Of a stretch of 64,000 nucleotides of DNA, positions 36,276 to 48,445 are shown piece by piece. The stretch's first letter is position 1. Each line of letters opens with the position of its first letter. The notes beneath the pieces are model-generated. The model was not told the DNA's origin and did not search any database. It saw only the letters and a list, made by a program, of their open reading frames with translations. Origin of the DNA: Diphasiastrum complanatum (Eukaryota; Streptophyta; Lycopodiopsida; Lycopodiales; Lycopodiaceae); the NCBI GenBank assembly GCA_029204225.1, contig CM055096.1:2490662-2554661 (forward strand), given 5' to 3'. A program made the position numbers and the translations under genes.

Positions 36276-38083
36276 TTAGAAGTGGAGCTTACTTCCGAAA
36301 TTAAGGGCCCCCAGATATTCTCTTATTTTTTCTACGAAGCCCATTTCCTGCCAGTCTTCCACCATGGTCACATAGCGTGACAACATGAAGGCCGCTCTGT
36401 AGTATAGTCTGGCCATCATCTCATGGTCTTCTTCTGATTGGAGGGCTATGTTTGGGTTGATCCTAATGGGATCCAAACCTCGATCCCAGAAACATTCTTG
36501 CTGCATCAGGAAGGCCATGGATTTGCAATACTCGGCACTTTCCTACACGCAGAGATCGGCACTCGACTTGTATTTGTGCCCAAAGTCTAGTAACTGTAGC
36601 CTCAGATCATCCGGAGAGGTTCTCTCTGTAATTCCTGGAATGACTGGCCAGTTTACTAACTCTACTTGAGGCTTTTCCACCGGCCTTTCTGCGTTTGAGC
36701 GGCATGTAAAAAGGATCCACTCGCTTCCATGCCGGTGCCCTCAAATATTCCTGGAGTTGCTTGCTATCCTTCAGGACTTTGCTCCACCATTCTGGCTGCG
36801 GTTGTAGTGCGGCAACGATCTCGGCCCTGGTGGAGTATTGGCTTTGATCGATGTCTTCTTTGCCACCCCTCATATTGGGAGGGTATTTTCTTTCAAATCG
36901 CTCTGATTCCCTTGTATCAGCCAGTTTACTTCTAGGCTGGGTAGGGGAAGTTGTCCTACGCGGCTGGAGCGGCCTTGCCAGATAATCATCAAGGGCCTTG
37001 GTGCCCGTGTCTTTCTCTTTTGCTCGCTCGCTTGTCGACGTCTCACCTGCACCCGTGTCTAGCCTGGACGAGAATCTTCTTGTCTCCGGTTGGTCAGCCA
37101 GGAAGTCATCATCGGCTCCAATGTCTGTGCTAGTTTTCGGAAGGTCGGGGATGGAGTGATCTGGGGAGAGAGGTGCGGGGGTGAACGGTTTAGGAGGAGG
37201 CAGAAATAATAAGTTATACGCAGCACCGGGGGGGTGGAGTTGTTGGAGGAACTCGTCCCGTCGGGCTTTGTGGGTGTCAGTTGGACCTTTTGATGGGCCC
37301 ATTATTTGACTAGGAGGTGATGAAGAAAGGGGAGATGGAAGAATTGGGTTGGAATGAATGTTTCAGAGAAATTAAATGCAGAGTAGGAGGAAGGGTTAAA
37401 GGTGGGAGGGGGTCGGAAAAAGCTCATGGAAGTAGCACCGGCTCTCTGGCCACCCGATCCTGAGCTACCGTCTGATCGGTGGGTTTGCCCGTCCTGATTT
37501 CCTGCTCCATCATTCCCATCATCGTCCCATGGCTTCGTTACGTGAGCACCTGCTTGGGCCTTGCACGTCGTGTCCCATAATTGGTTCACCTTGTCCAAGA
37601 CTTGCTGTAGGGCCTTCGTTGTTTCTTCAAGCTACTTCTAGGACTTCAGGATGATCTTCTCTTGTTTTGCCACAATGTTTTCAAAATTCTTTTTATCGGC
37701 CTCTCGCTCTTGGATCAGCCTTATGTATTTCTCCATCCGGATGGCTGAGGCATGTGGGGCCTGGATTTGAATGTCCTCGGGCTTGACTGGAGGAGCATTG
37801 ACTGTCATTGCACCCGATGATTCGTCTCGTACTTGGTCAATTTGGACCATCTGGTGCTTCAGTTGCTGCTGGACCTCTTTTAAGGTGGTTTTCTGCCCGG
37901 CCATCATGGATCTGCTTTCTACTGCCTCTTTTTCTTTTTCTTTGGTCATCCTTTGATATCGTGCAATCTCTTGGTCTTGATGTTGGACCTTGCTTTCTAG
38001 AACTTGATGTTGGCTCACCAACCAATGCATGTGGTAGCTCGTTTTGGATAGGCCAATCATTGAGCGTTTGGCTGCTTCAGTGA
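36276..38083 (-). pseudogene. Unrecognised gag-like family, copy 2
   Basis: The better-preserved copy. In sense order: a coiled-coil segment (38,060-37,638; Gln/Lys/Glu-rich, RYQRMTKEKEKEAVESR), a Gly/Ser-rich linker (37,598-37,302), a 231-aa ORF (37,302-36,607) with a Pro-rich start and charged centre that contains QPQPEWWSKVLKDSKQLQEY, and a last helical segment (36,518-36,276, DHEMMARLYYRAAFMLSRY). Stops separate the parts. No zinc knuckle, protease or nucleic-acid enzyme motif is seen. Homology to 32.3-34.1 kb shows a repeated family. Confidence 0.5.
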
Positions 38084-38299
38084 GCTTTTCAGGGTTAGAG
38101 AGGGTTAACAGTATTGTATATTGTGTATTGATCTTTAGATTTGGACAACGACGAAGAAAGTTTATTTAAGTAAGTAGGCTACATAACTACAATAATCAAA
38201 GCTGAAGAATCAAGGTGCTTGCAAAATTAGAAGCTATGGAATAACATTTATAGATGCTCAACAGTCAAAATTATCAAGTGCAAGTGGCATTTTCACATA

Positions 38300-40270
38300 C
38301 CACAAATAATAAGATTCGTACACTATAATCAACATAAAGATCCTGAAAACTTTTATCGCGAACAACTACTCCTATACAAGCCATTTACAGAATGAAAATA
38401 ACATTACTGAACATTACATAACTTTCAAAAACGCATACAATTCCCATTATAATACCATCCAAACGAATTCCAAGAAATTTAATTACGAGTTCCCAAATCC
38501 ATGTACTGCTCTTGTATCATCAAGCCATTCTACCAATACAAGCAATACATCAGAAAATTCCATTTCCAATATAAATCAACATCATGAACAACAACATAAC
38601 TATGACATCCAACTTGACATCCGTTTCATTCAAAAATCGAATGCCCCACATAACCTCCAAGAAAATCCAACGTCGTTACATAAACTAATGGATCAACAAT
38701 CTTACTTTGAGCATATCTAGAATTTAACTAAAAAACAACGTCTAATTTTCGATGATATCATGTATTTAAAACGAACATTCCCAGACAAACGCCTCAACTT
38801 ATTTCTAAGGTGGTGCAGGCACTGGCAAAACATTCACAATGCTTATTTTAGTTCAAGGTTTATTATGACACTATTACAAATACTATTCAACAGATATTGA
38901 TTTGCCAAAAAGTCTACTGCTAGCATATACCGGCAAAGCTGCATACAACATTGGTGGAACCACCATCCATTCAGCTTTCCATATACCTATAAACACAAAC
39001 CACTTGACATCACTATTTGGTGATAAACTTCAAGAACTGACAACTAGACATCATGACTTGCAACTTGTAGTGTTCGATGAAATATCTTTAATAGGCAAAC
39101 ACATATTTGATTTTGCTGACCAATGCCTTCGATTCATTAAACATACACCAACTAGTTTTTTTGGAAAATCTTGATGTCATCATGTATGGTGACCTCTTCC
39201 AAACTGGCCCTGCTTTAGATTCTTGGATCTTCAAATGTCAAGAAACACTGGTGGATTATCAGAGACCATACTTGTAAAAACAAGAATGCTCATTGAAATA
39301 TGTAGACATTGAAGACGGACTCGTTAATGGAGCGGACGACATATTCCAAACAAAAACAACTATATCAGCTACAGACATTATTTGGATTGAATTTTTAGAT
39401 TCACGCATTGGCAAAAAACTAGATTAGCCCATGCATCTTCATATGAAATAAACAACACATACAATACCTGGACACCAATTCATAACATCACTAAATAATT
39501 TCATGTAGGCGCATCTTTTCTAAACACAGTTACACGCAAACAATTTCCAATACAACTTGCAAGTACCCGTATAGTACATCGTGCATAGGGCTTAACAATT
39601 GACACCTTAATTTTCAATCCAAAAGGATGTACCAAACATGGCCTAACATATACAGCCCTATCTAGAATACGAGATATCCAAAATTTAAACCTCACTTCAC
39701 CACTCCAAAATCAACATTTCAAAGTTCATGCATCCATAAAAACCGAAATGATGCTCTTGCAAACATATGGAATATGGGAACTCCAAATTCCTATTATGAA
39801 TACCTATACATCTTCTCATTTACTTATTCAATCTTTAAACACCGTATCAATACAAAAACACGCACTTGATATTTCTGCAGATTACAACCTCATGAGTTCA
39901 AATATACTTTGCCTACAAGAAACTCGAAACTACAATAATGCAACTAATTTAGAACACAGGTTCCATGCTATCCAAAACTACTTTTTTTCGAGAACCACCA
40001 TATATTATGATGACAATCAAAGTCTCAATAACCACAATACAGAAAATGTAAACAATTTTAGGAGACTTCAACATTGACATGTTTTCTTCAAACACGTACA
40101 CAATTAGCTCACAACACTTATGAACCAATACAATTTCCAACAAATAATCACAACACCCACAACAATATATGGAAGCCAACTAGACCATATTTGGACAAAT
40201 TCTTATAACTCAAAATGTTTCCATGGAGTAACTTATTCCTATTGAAGTGACCATTCGCCCATATATTATT
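38300..40270 (+). pseudogene. Helentron-like fragment: Pif1/Helitron helicase followed by EEP endonuclease
   Basis: Plus-strand, frame-broken coding region. It starts in the linker before the helicase (HKDPENFYREQLLLYKPF, about 38,340) and continues into the helicase: GGAGTGKTFT Walker A (about 38,810, after a stop), LLLAYTGKAAYNIGGTTIHS (38,905), VVFDEISLIG Walker B (39,070) and YGDLFQ (39,185). After a decayed stretch, 39,840-40,240 encodes an endonuclease/exonuclease/phosphatase domain: ILCLQETRN (39,905), GDFNID (40,063) and LDHIWTN then SDHSPI (about 40,175-40,260), the three hallmark EEP blocks. A helicase followed by EEP is the layout of Helentrons. The Rep part is missing 5' of 38.3 kb and several stops show the copy is inactive. 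Confidence 0.85.
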
Positions 40271-40429
40271 TATACACAATATAATATACTAACCTTGACA
40301 CATATAATCCCATCACTTCTTCCACTTTGAAAACCTTCCAACCTTTCATAGCCAAGTTTTGTTTACCACTTCCTAATACAAAGAAATGTACCTACTTTCC
40401 ATAGACTATTTCCCTTTACCATTCTCAAT

Positions 40430-40790
40430 ACAAAACTATGTACCTTCACAAAGGCAACAAAACTATGTACCTTCACAAAGGCAGGGCCCTTGTGGCTTGC
40501 CACTATCCTTGCCACTATCTCTTGTTTTGAACATCTTCAAAATCACAATATACATGTATTTTGGCTTCTTCTTCCATGTCATTATTTTGGCCCATTTTTT
40601 TTAACATCTTCAAAATCACAATATACATGTATTTTGGCCCTGCCTTTCAGGCAAGGTACTTTGTAATCATAACAAAATTTGAGGTGCTTGTGTTCGGATT
40701 ATTTTTTAGATTTTTTAATTAATTTGTATTTTTAATATTTAAACTCATTTATAAATGTGACACGTATTTTAAAAATAGTTAAATAAAAGG
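40430..40790 (+). repeat. Block 3' of the Helentron gene (copy B), with direct repeats
   Basis: Contains two near-adjacent copies of AACTATGTACCTTCACAAAG (about 40,434 and 40,460) and two copies of CTTCAAAATCACAATATACA (about 40,529 and 40,607). Then GGCCCTGCCTTTCAGGCAAG can fold as GCC/GGC. The part 40,540-40,790 matches the complement of 9,780-9,945. Its position just 3' of the endonuclease domain suggests the element's 3' terminal region. The exact end is not defined. Confidence 0.55.
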
Positions 40791-40826
40791 TTAGGCTAGT
40801 TTTAGAGACTTAATACATGAAATTCT

Positions 40827-41777
40827 TTAGTGGATAATTACGTGTGCACTAGCTTTGCTTGAGTGCGTGGCTTTTCGATCCTGTATGGTAGTTAAAAGTG
40901 TATGTAATATTTCTTTTGTTCCATTGGTCACTTTACTGATAGTAGGGTTTACATTATTACTTGACATTGCATGAGTGCTAACCCACTGTTGTTGAGTTGA
41001 TGGCGTTAGACTTCCCACAAAATTGACATAGGGACTGGAAATTGTCACTCCACTTGCCACAATAATATTCCTTCCCTCCTTAAAATCATTTGCATCGGCA
41101 AATGATGTATCCATCAAAGAAGGACCAATAATACATGTATTGGCATAGAGAGAACATCCTTCATTTTCGTCAATTTCTTCACTTTCATAGTCATCTTCAT
41201 AAGCCTCATAATCAACATTATCATCTTCATTATGATCAAAATGTTGTTCTGCACCACGGTAATCTCGTCTCTTGAGTTCTTCAAGATCATAGGATTGATC
41301 AATGGGGTCGTAGTGATCTTATGTTCCACCTTGCACCTGTTGTTGCTCATCCACGCTTGTCGCTTCAAACTGATCTTCAGTAGTAAATTGGAATTGATCT
41401 TGATCTTGATAATCACCATCATTGAACTCTATTTCATCTTGACCATCGAATGGTTCAACTGCTTCATCTGCAGAGCAATCCTCAATGACTGGTTCGTGTT
41501 GTTCTTCATTTTGCTGATCGTTGTTGAAATCTTTAGAGTAATGGTCAAGTTCTGAAGTGCCGTTGTAGTCCTGATACTGATCATCATTAGCAAAATCGTC
41601 GTTCTGGTCTTGATACTGATTGTCATCAGCGATGTCATCATTTTGATCATATTCTTCGATATAATTGTCACCTTGATCCCAATATTCTTCCACATCATTA
41701 TCATAATTGTCATCATAGTATGATTGATTGTCATCCTCTTGTTCATAATCCCAATCCATTGAATTGTTATGGAACAA
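40827..41777 (-). CDS. Acidic Asp/Gln/Asn/Tyr-rich ORF, function unknown
   Basis: From 41,777 the minus strand encodes a strongly acidic, low-complexity protein with repeated YDQNDD/DNQYQDQNDDFA units. After a stop at 41,319 the same acidic character continues (HNEDDNVDYEAYEDDYESEE) to about 41,150. A different, Ser/Thr-rich frame then follows to 40,827. No domain is recognised. It could be an exon of a host gene with a disordered acidic region or a retroelement ORF. The 125-bp GA tract and GC-rich DNA lie about 1 kb upstream in sense, much as the CT tract lies upstream of the host gene at 10.6 kb. Confidence 0.3.
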
Positions 41778-42559
41778 TTGAATTTTGTAACAGTGGATTG
41801 CAAACTTGGAACCACTTTGAAGATTAAGAACTGTTCTTTGAAGAGGTTAAGTTTTGAATATTAATGATACGTCTACATTGTCAATCTTGTTCCAGTTACA
41901 TCGTAAGACATAGACATTATGTGTTGATTGAATATTGCAACAATATGTTTGCTATGTAGTTACACAATTTCTTGAAAGTCTTCCCAATCACAGCAAATTC
42001 GATTTCTCCACCCACTTATAAATTTTACATCCTAGAAAAATAGTACTCAGTATGTCATGAATATAGGATTAAGGACACCAAGACAATGTCAATCACGTTG
42101 AGCTAACGAACTCTGATTTTAACGGCACCAAAATCCGAACTCAAATGGAGAAGATAAGGACATTTGAAAAACTGAAGCATATAATGTGAACAACTTAGGA
42201 CAAAGGGGTCCTAAAAATAAAAATAAAAATAAGAGATAAGTAATGATGACAAAAATGGTAATCACGTAATTCAGCGCTCGATGAGCTGACCACTTTTAGT
42301 TCTTGAAGTACTGAATTTTAATGTCAAATGAAAAAGTTAATGCTACTCGAAGAAAGGGAAATAACAGACTTAGGAAGGGGGCTCCAAAAAAATTACAAAT
42401 TGGATTTAACAAAGTTTAGATTCCATGACACATTGGTAGAAAATTAAAAAAACCATGAAATATTCAAAAATTTAAAGGCAATTTTTTTTTTTTTTGCTGG
42501 CATCAAAATGGGAGGTGAGTATAGAATATACCATAGAATAGTCTGGCAAAATATTAAAA

Positions 42560-42560
<1 letters not shown>
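41778..42560. other. No gene recognised
   Basis: AT-rich non-coding sequence between the acidic ORF and the GC-rich segment. Nothing assignable. Confidence 0.5.
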
Positions 42561-43240
<680 letters not shown>

Positions 43241-43777
43241 AATGAAGAAATAGGAAAAAAATAGCAAAGAAGCAAAACTTCAGAAATGAAAAGTTGAAGT
43301 GCTTCTCTCTCAAATTTTCACCAAAACTAATTTTAGACCTCCTTCAAAAGAATTGTCCTATCTCTCTCAATTTTCAACCAAATTGGCTGCAAATTGGCTC
43401 AAATTCAAGCTAAGACAAAGATCTACAATCATATAGAAATTGAGTCATGAAATTCGGCCAAAAATTTAGCCAAAATAGAGAAAAACAGACTACAAAAACT
43501 ATAACTAGCTAAAATTGGAATGAAAACACTAAAATGGTCATTACTTGGTCATTATAGCTCCAAATCAGAAGATCTCAGTAGCTCCAAGAAGCTAAACAAA
43601 AGATCTACTGATCTACAATAAGAAATAACACAAATAATAACGATTAAATGGTCAAAAATTGAATCAAATCTTGCTGGAAATTGGAAAAAACAAGAAAACT
43701 AGAGCAAGAAACTCTATCAAATTTAACAAAAACCACCAAACTGATGGGGAAGGGATCTAATGCTCTGATACCAAAAT

Positions 43778-44339
43778 TGTCATGTGCCAACCTTAGCATT
43801 CAAACATCTAATCCATTCATTAAACATCAAATTACAATGGAAATGCAAGAAATCAAGAAACTAGTCAAAAATCAAGAAGATAGCTAAAAGTAGCAAAACT
43901 TCACCAAATTAGGCAAAGTAAGGTATCTTTAATCATGATTATTGATCATTCACAAGATAGGGGCCTGATTCTAGAGCATGATCATAGCTCTCATGTGATT
44001 TTAGGCACATAAACCACTTTCTTCATCAAGAAAGCTCTCAAAGAGAAGCTCCAAGATCTCTTAAAACTCAAAATTACAAAATGAACAATAGCCTCCAAAT
44101 TTAGCACGACCTCAGCTATTTATAGTGGTCATTTGTGCCTCTACTATAACTTTGGGCCTTATTTAGCTAAATTGGGCCTTACAACCATTATTACAATTCC
44201 GCTATTCTCAATTATAGTGAGGCTGTTCGAACCACTTTATTAACTGTCCTATTGACAAGTTCTAATCTAATTTAGCTCCATGGCTATATTTAGTAATTCA
44301 TTAGTAAGCTCATGGGCTAATTACATGCAGCACATGACA
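43778..44339 (-). repeat. LTR with 10-bp terminal inverted repeats and adjacent tRNA-Met primer site
   Basis: On the plus strand it starts TGTCATGTGC and ends GCACATGACA, perfect 10-bp inverted ends of TG...CA form, 562 bp apart. Just outside the left edge, on the minus strand, TGGTATCAGAGCATTAGATC (43,774-43,755) is the initiator tRNA-Met primer-binding site, four bases from the LTR end. This makes it the 5' LTR of a minus-strand element. A second LTR copy was not found at lower coordinates, so the rest is truncated, buried or lost. Confidence 0.75.
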
Positions 44340-44889
44340 GGAAGTCTCGTCTACAAGCATTCAGGCATGGCTTTTCGTTATCAATTTGGATGCGAATGCT
44401 TCAACACACAGACAAGTAAAGGGTTTTATGCAAAAGAAATACAATAACCACGGTTACGATCCTTTTAAATGCATCTTCTTTCTACAAAAAGATGTACTCT
44501 AGTGAAAAACACTACCATTAAATATTCTCTAATGAACGTCATGGTAAGGGCTCCAATTAAGACGGTCTTAGACAACATGGAAATGCGTAAGTGGTCTCTA
44601 CGAAAGGGTTAGTGGTGGCACGGATGTGCCCTAATACCTAGTAAAGACATTGGAAATCTACTAAATGATCCAATCTGTCTATCCAAAACAGTGTCCACAT
44701 ATCATGATCTTTATGTGATTCTCACATAACAATTATGATACTACCTTTCCATACCCTGTCAAGTGTCACTTTAGACCTTTGGTGAGATACAACTGGAAAG
44801 CATGGATATGCTCAGGAGTATGGACAGTAGTGCGTGACACACCTTACACCGTAAGGGTCACTTGGGTCAATATAGCATGGATGTGCTCT

Positions 44890-45657
44890 GATCAGTTGCA
44901 CCTGTTGCTTTTCATCCTGCACGGCCTTGTCCAACTGATCATGTGCGGTTGTCAAGGCATTTTGCAGGAGCTGACGTATTCTTCCAAGCGATCAGCTTGT
45001 TATTGTGCCATCTTCTTTTCAGCTTCAGACTTGTCTTCGTGCTGCTTGGCGATCTTCAATTCTCTATCCAATTGGACAATCTTTTGGCTGATGAGAGTGT
45101 TTTCCGATCCCAGATCTGAAATTCTCTACTCCATTTCTTTTTTCTTGTCAAGCATAGACTGGATCACTTGCGCATGGCTTGAGACCAAACCGAGAGCATC
45201 ACCAGAATCTACTGTCGTGGAGACGACAACAATAGCAGGACCTGATGGTACTGTCTGTGGTTGGTGTGAAATAGATGCCGGTACTTCTTCTTCTTCAAAA
45301 ACATCTTCTTCCTCGAAACCCTCAGGCACGGTGGCATCGAACTGATTCGGTGATTTCGCAGCTTGGTCGACCCAAAGTGTAACTGGTGCGGCTTCATCTT
45401 GAAGTGGTTGTTATGAATCTTCAACACCTATAGTAGTATCAATTCTCTTCCAAGGGATTAAAGTTCAAAGGGCGCAGGGCTCTGGGGCAAAAGTATATCA
45501 TAATTGAAAGGCTTTGGTCACGGAAAAAATTCGCAAGAGCTTCGCTAGCACAAGTGAGGAATGAATCGAATTCGGCCAACTTATAAGTGAATTTGGTGGG
45601 TCCATTACACTGAATACTAGTTTGGCTGATCAATTCTGAACCAAAATTTGCAAGCAT
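44890..45657 (-). pseudogene. Coiled-coil ORF downstream of gypsy pol, probable gag-like copy 3
   Basis: Minus-strand frame: a start region (45,657-45,439, EFDSFLTCASEALANFF), then a Glu-rich segment (VPEGFEEEDVFEEEEVPAS) and a heptad-like coiled coil (VIQSMLDKKKEME, ISDLGSENTLISQKIVQL, ELKIAKQHEDKSEAEKKMA) with stops. Layout and composition resemble the coiled-coil parts near 34.0 and 38.0 kb, though no stretch can be aligned with certainty. It lies in the same orientation 0.6 kb past the gypsy integrase stop, so it may be an extra ORF of that element or part of another element. Confidence 0.4.
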
Positions 45658-45749
45658 GTACAGTACTGTGAAAATAGACTAAAATTTTTTTGGCAAAGGT
45701 TTCTAGGGATCTGAACCTATTAGGCAAACATTTTTCAGGGCTGGTGAAG

Positions 45750-46045
45750 GATGAACCTTCGCCCAAGAGGGTCCTTCGCCCAGGTACTGTCATAAATGTA
45801 TTTTTCCAAAATCTAAACCTATGGCCAACCTAATTTTGACATTTTAAGACCATCTAGCATGTCGGCGAAGGTTCATAATGAGAGTAAGGTGCTCGGCGAA
45901 GGTTCCCAAAATGGCATACTAGTGATCATTCGCCTAGCTCCAAAAATAGATTTTTCTTGGCCAATAACCTTTGCCCACCTCAAATTAGATAAATCTGAAG
46001 TGGATGTACAATCTGAGAGCTCAACGAAGGTTTCTGATACTGTAT
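45750..46045. repeat. Recurring GGCGAAGGTTC / GAACCTTCGCC words
   Basis: At least five copies in both orientations: GGTGAAGGATGAACCTTCGCCC (about 45,752), TCCTTCGCCCAG (about 45,771), TCGGCGAAGGTTCATA (about 45,862), TCGGCGAAGGTTCCCA (about 45,893) and TCAACGAAGGTTTC (about 46,020). It lies just 3' of the gypsy coding region and may be part of its 3' LTR. No LTR edge was found. Confidence 0.5.
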
Positions 46046-46259
46046 AGGCAACATCTGACCAACACAGAGATTTTCTAAGTCATTTTTTATCAAAAAATAT
46101 TGTTCTTTCTTTTTCCCATGCTGATGACTTGTCTGACTTTTGCTCAACAGTCTTTCCTCATTTTTTTTTAACTGTCTTTTTCACAAAAAAAATCTCTGAA
46201 CAATCAAATATTGAAAACAACAAATTGAAAAACAAATAAACTTTAGAAAATCCTTGAGA

Positions 46260-47925
46260 TCAGGCTTGTTGATCTGGCGAAGCCAGCTGCCAAAACTTGC
46301 GTAATTGGCTGCTATTCACTGGAGTATCAAATCGTTTTCCATCCAAGTGCTCAAGAATTACTGCGCCATAGTTCAGGATTTTCGTCACTTTATACGGGCC
46401 TTCACCGGTAAACTTTATTTTTTCCTTGATCAGCTTGGTTTTGTACATCAGTGCAAGATCTCCTGCTTTCAGATCCTTTTTGTGTAATCGACGATCGTGC
46501 CATGCCTTGCGGCGGGCTTTCTCTATTGCTAATGCACGAACTGCCATCAATCGGGTTTCACATAATTTGTGCAACACTTCATGATGGAGTTGTAAAGACT
46601 TATCATCATTTAACTGTTCTGTTGTCGCTATGCGTAAAGATGGGATTAAAAATTCAATTGGCATGACAACATCTTGACCATAGACCAGTTGAAAGGGTGT
46701 TTGATTTGTACTATTTTTGTAAGCAGTTCTGAATGTCCATAATGCTGAATACAGTTTATATTTCCAATCAGACCGACTCGCTTTAACTGTCTTTGTCATA
46801 ATGGTGTAGAGAATCTTATTGGAAGATTCAGCTTGGCCATTTCCTCTGGGATAGTAAGGAGTACTAAATCTGTGTATAACAAAAAAATCTTTTAGTAAAC
46901 ACTTTATTGTTTGATCAACAAAGTGTGTACCTCGGTCACTGACAATCTCGATCGGACATCCAAATTTGATTATAATATTTTCATAAAGAAACTTGGCTGT
47001 GGATTTCGCATCAACAACTTTGACATCTTTGGCTTCAACCCACTTGGTCATATAATCAGTTGCTACGATAATGTATCTGGCCTGAGATCCTTGTGCGGCA
47101 GGATGAATAGGACCAACATAATCTAGTCCCCATTTTTCAAACAGTGCTTGCGATAAAACCGGATGCAAGGGTTCATAATTCTGTCGAGTAGGCCATCGTG
47201 CTCGCTGACAAACATCACATGTCTGAATAAAAAATTTTGTATCCTTATGAAGCGTAGGCCACCAACAACCTGATTGCAAAAGTTTGCAAACAGTAATATA
47301 TATAGAGAAGTGTTCTCTGCCCATGCCATCATGTGAAAACATGATTAAATCTGGTACTTCATGCAGTAAAACACATCTTCGTAGAATGTTGTCTGATCCA
47401 CGACGATACAATTGTCCTACAATCAATTGATAAGGTTGAGCTTTTGTCAAAGAGTCATTCGGTCAGGTACTCAACAATATCTGCTGCCCACTCAGGTACT
47501 GCTTCTACATAGAACAATGCAGCATCTGGTAATTCATCATCCACTTCAGTATTAACTGGTGCGGATTCGATTCGTGAAACGTGTCCGGCTAGATAATGTT
47601 GCTTCCCCTTTCGAACCACAATTCGAAAGTCAAATTCAGTCAATAATAATAACCATCTTGCAATACGTCCAGTATTGCATGTCTTGTTTACCAAGTAAAG
47701 TAACGGTTGGTGATCCGTATAAAATGCAAAGTACGTTTCCATGAGATAGTGACGAAATTTTTGAATAGAAAAAATCATGGCTAACGCCTCTCATTTTGTT
47801 GTTGAGTAATTCTTCTCCGGATCTGTAAGTTGTCTGCTTGCAAATCGTATAGGATAATCCTTCTTATAATCACCTGGCTGCATCAAAACTAATCCAATGG
47901 CATATTTTGAGGCATCTGTATGCAT
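46260..47925 (-). pseudogene. Ty3/gypsy integrase and RNase H (right part of a split element)
   Basis: Reads right to left. RNase H starts at 47,925 with the codons for HTDASKYA directly at the edge of the inserted TIR element, then FAFYTDHQPLLYLVNKT and HYLAGHVSRI (to 47,455, with a frame change). Integrase is one 396-aa ORF (47,450-46,260): zinc module (GREHFSIY..., CDVCQRA), core with WGLDYVGPI, ATDYMTKW and SDRGTHF as D and D, YYPRGNGQAESSNK with the catalytic Glu, and a C-terminus with LVYGQDVVMPIEFLIPSLRI, WHDRRLHKKDLKAGD. The integrase ORF is intact, so this copy is younger than the gypsy element at 1-2.5 kb. The RT half continues at 55,136. Confidence 0.93.
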
Positions 47926-47957
47926 TAGAGGAGTTCTCAATATCAAAAAGACCCTTT
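47926..47957 (+). repeat. Left 32-bp terminal inverted repeat
   Basis: Starts TAGAGGAGTTCTCAATATCA and ends AAAAGACCCTTT. It is identical over 32 bases to the reverse complement of 55,104-55,135. Sequence diverges right after the 32nd base, giving a sharp inner edge. Confidence 0.95.
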
Positions 47958-48445
47958 AAGAAATGCCATGTAGGATATACAAAAATATCAAAATAAATAA
48001 AACAATATTGTTTATTTGCTTGCCCACACCACTCCAAGGCCTCCCCAACTCCCAATGATCTAACCACAGTGTCTATAGTCACAGTTAAGAACTGTTAACA
48101 GTTCGCAGTATAACTTGACTAAATTCAAAAATATTCCCTCCATTGGTTACGAAAAGGGCAATATTTTCACTGGATCTAGAATATGACCGCATCCCAAATT
48201 CGAATCAGGAAAAATTGCAAAATGTTTACATATGCATTCCTTCCACGAGAATGGAAATATGAGCACCAACTACCTATTGGAATGAAAAAATGAGCGGCAT
48301 TTCCAAATTTGAATCAAGCATACAAGCATGGAGATTGGATTGATCGTACATAGTATATAATAAAATCAAAGATGAGTATTTTGTTTTGTTTCATAGAATC
48401 TGGTCATAGTACTTTGATGCAACTGATTACTCTATTATTTTTTTG

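Noticed and set aside
41319-41777. Acidic repeat ORF as a calcium-binding or nucleolar protein
   Set aside because: Only low-complexity acidic sequence is present, with no EF-hand or other motif, so no function is claimed.
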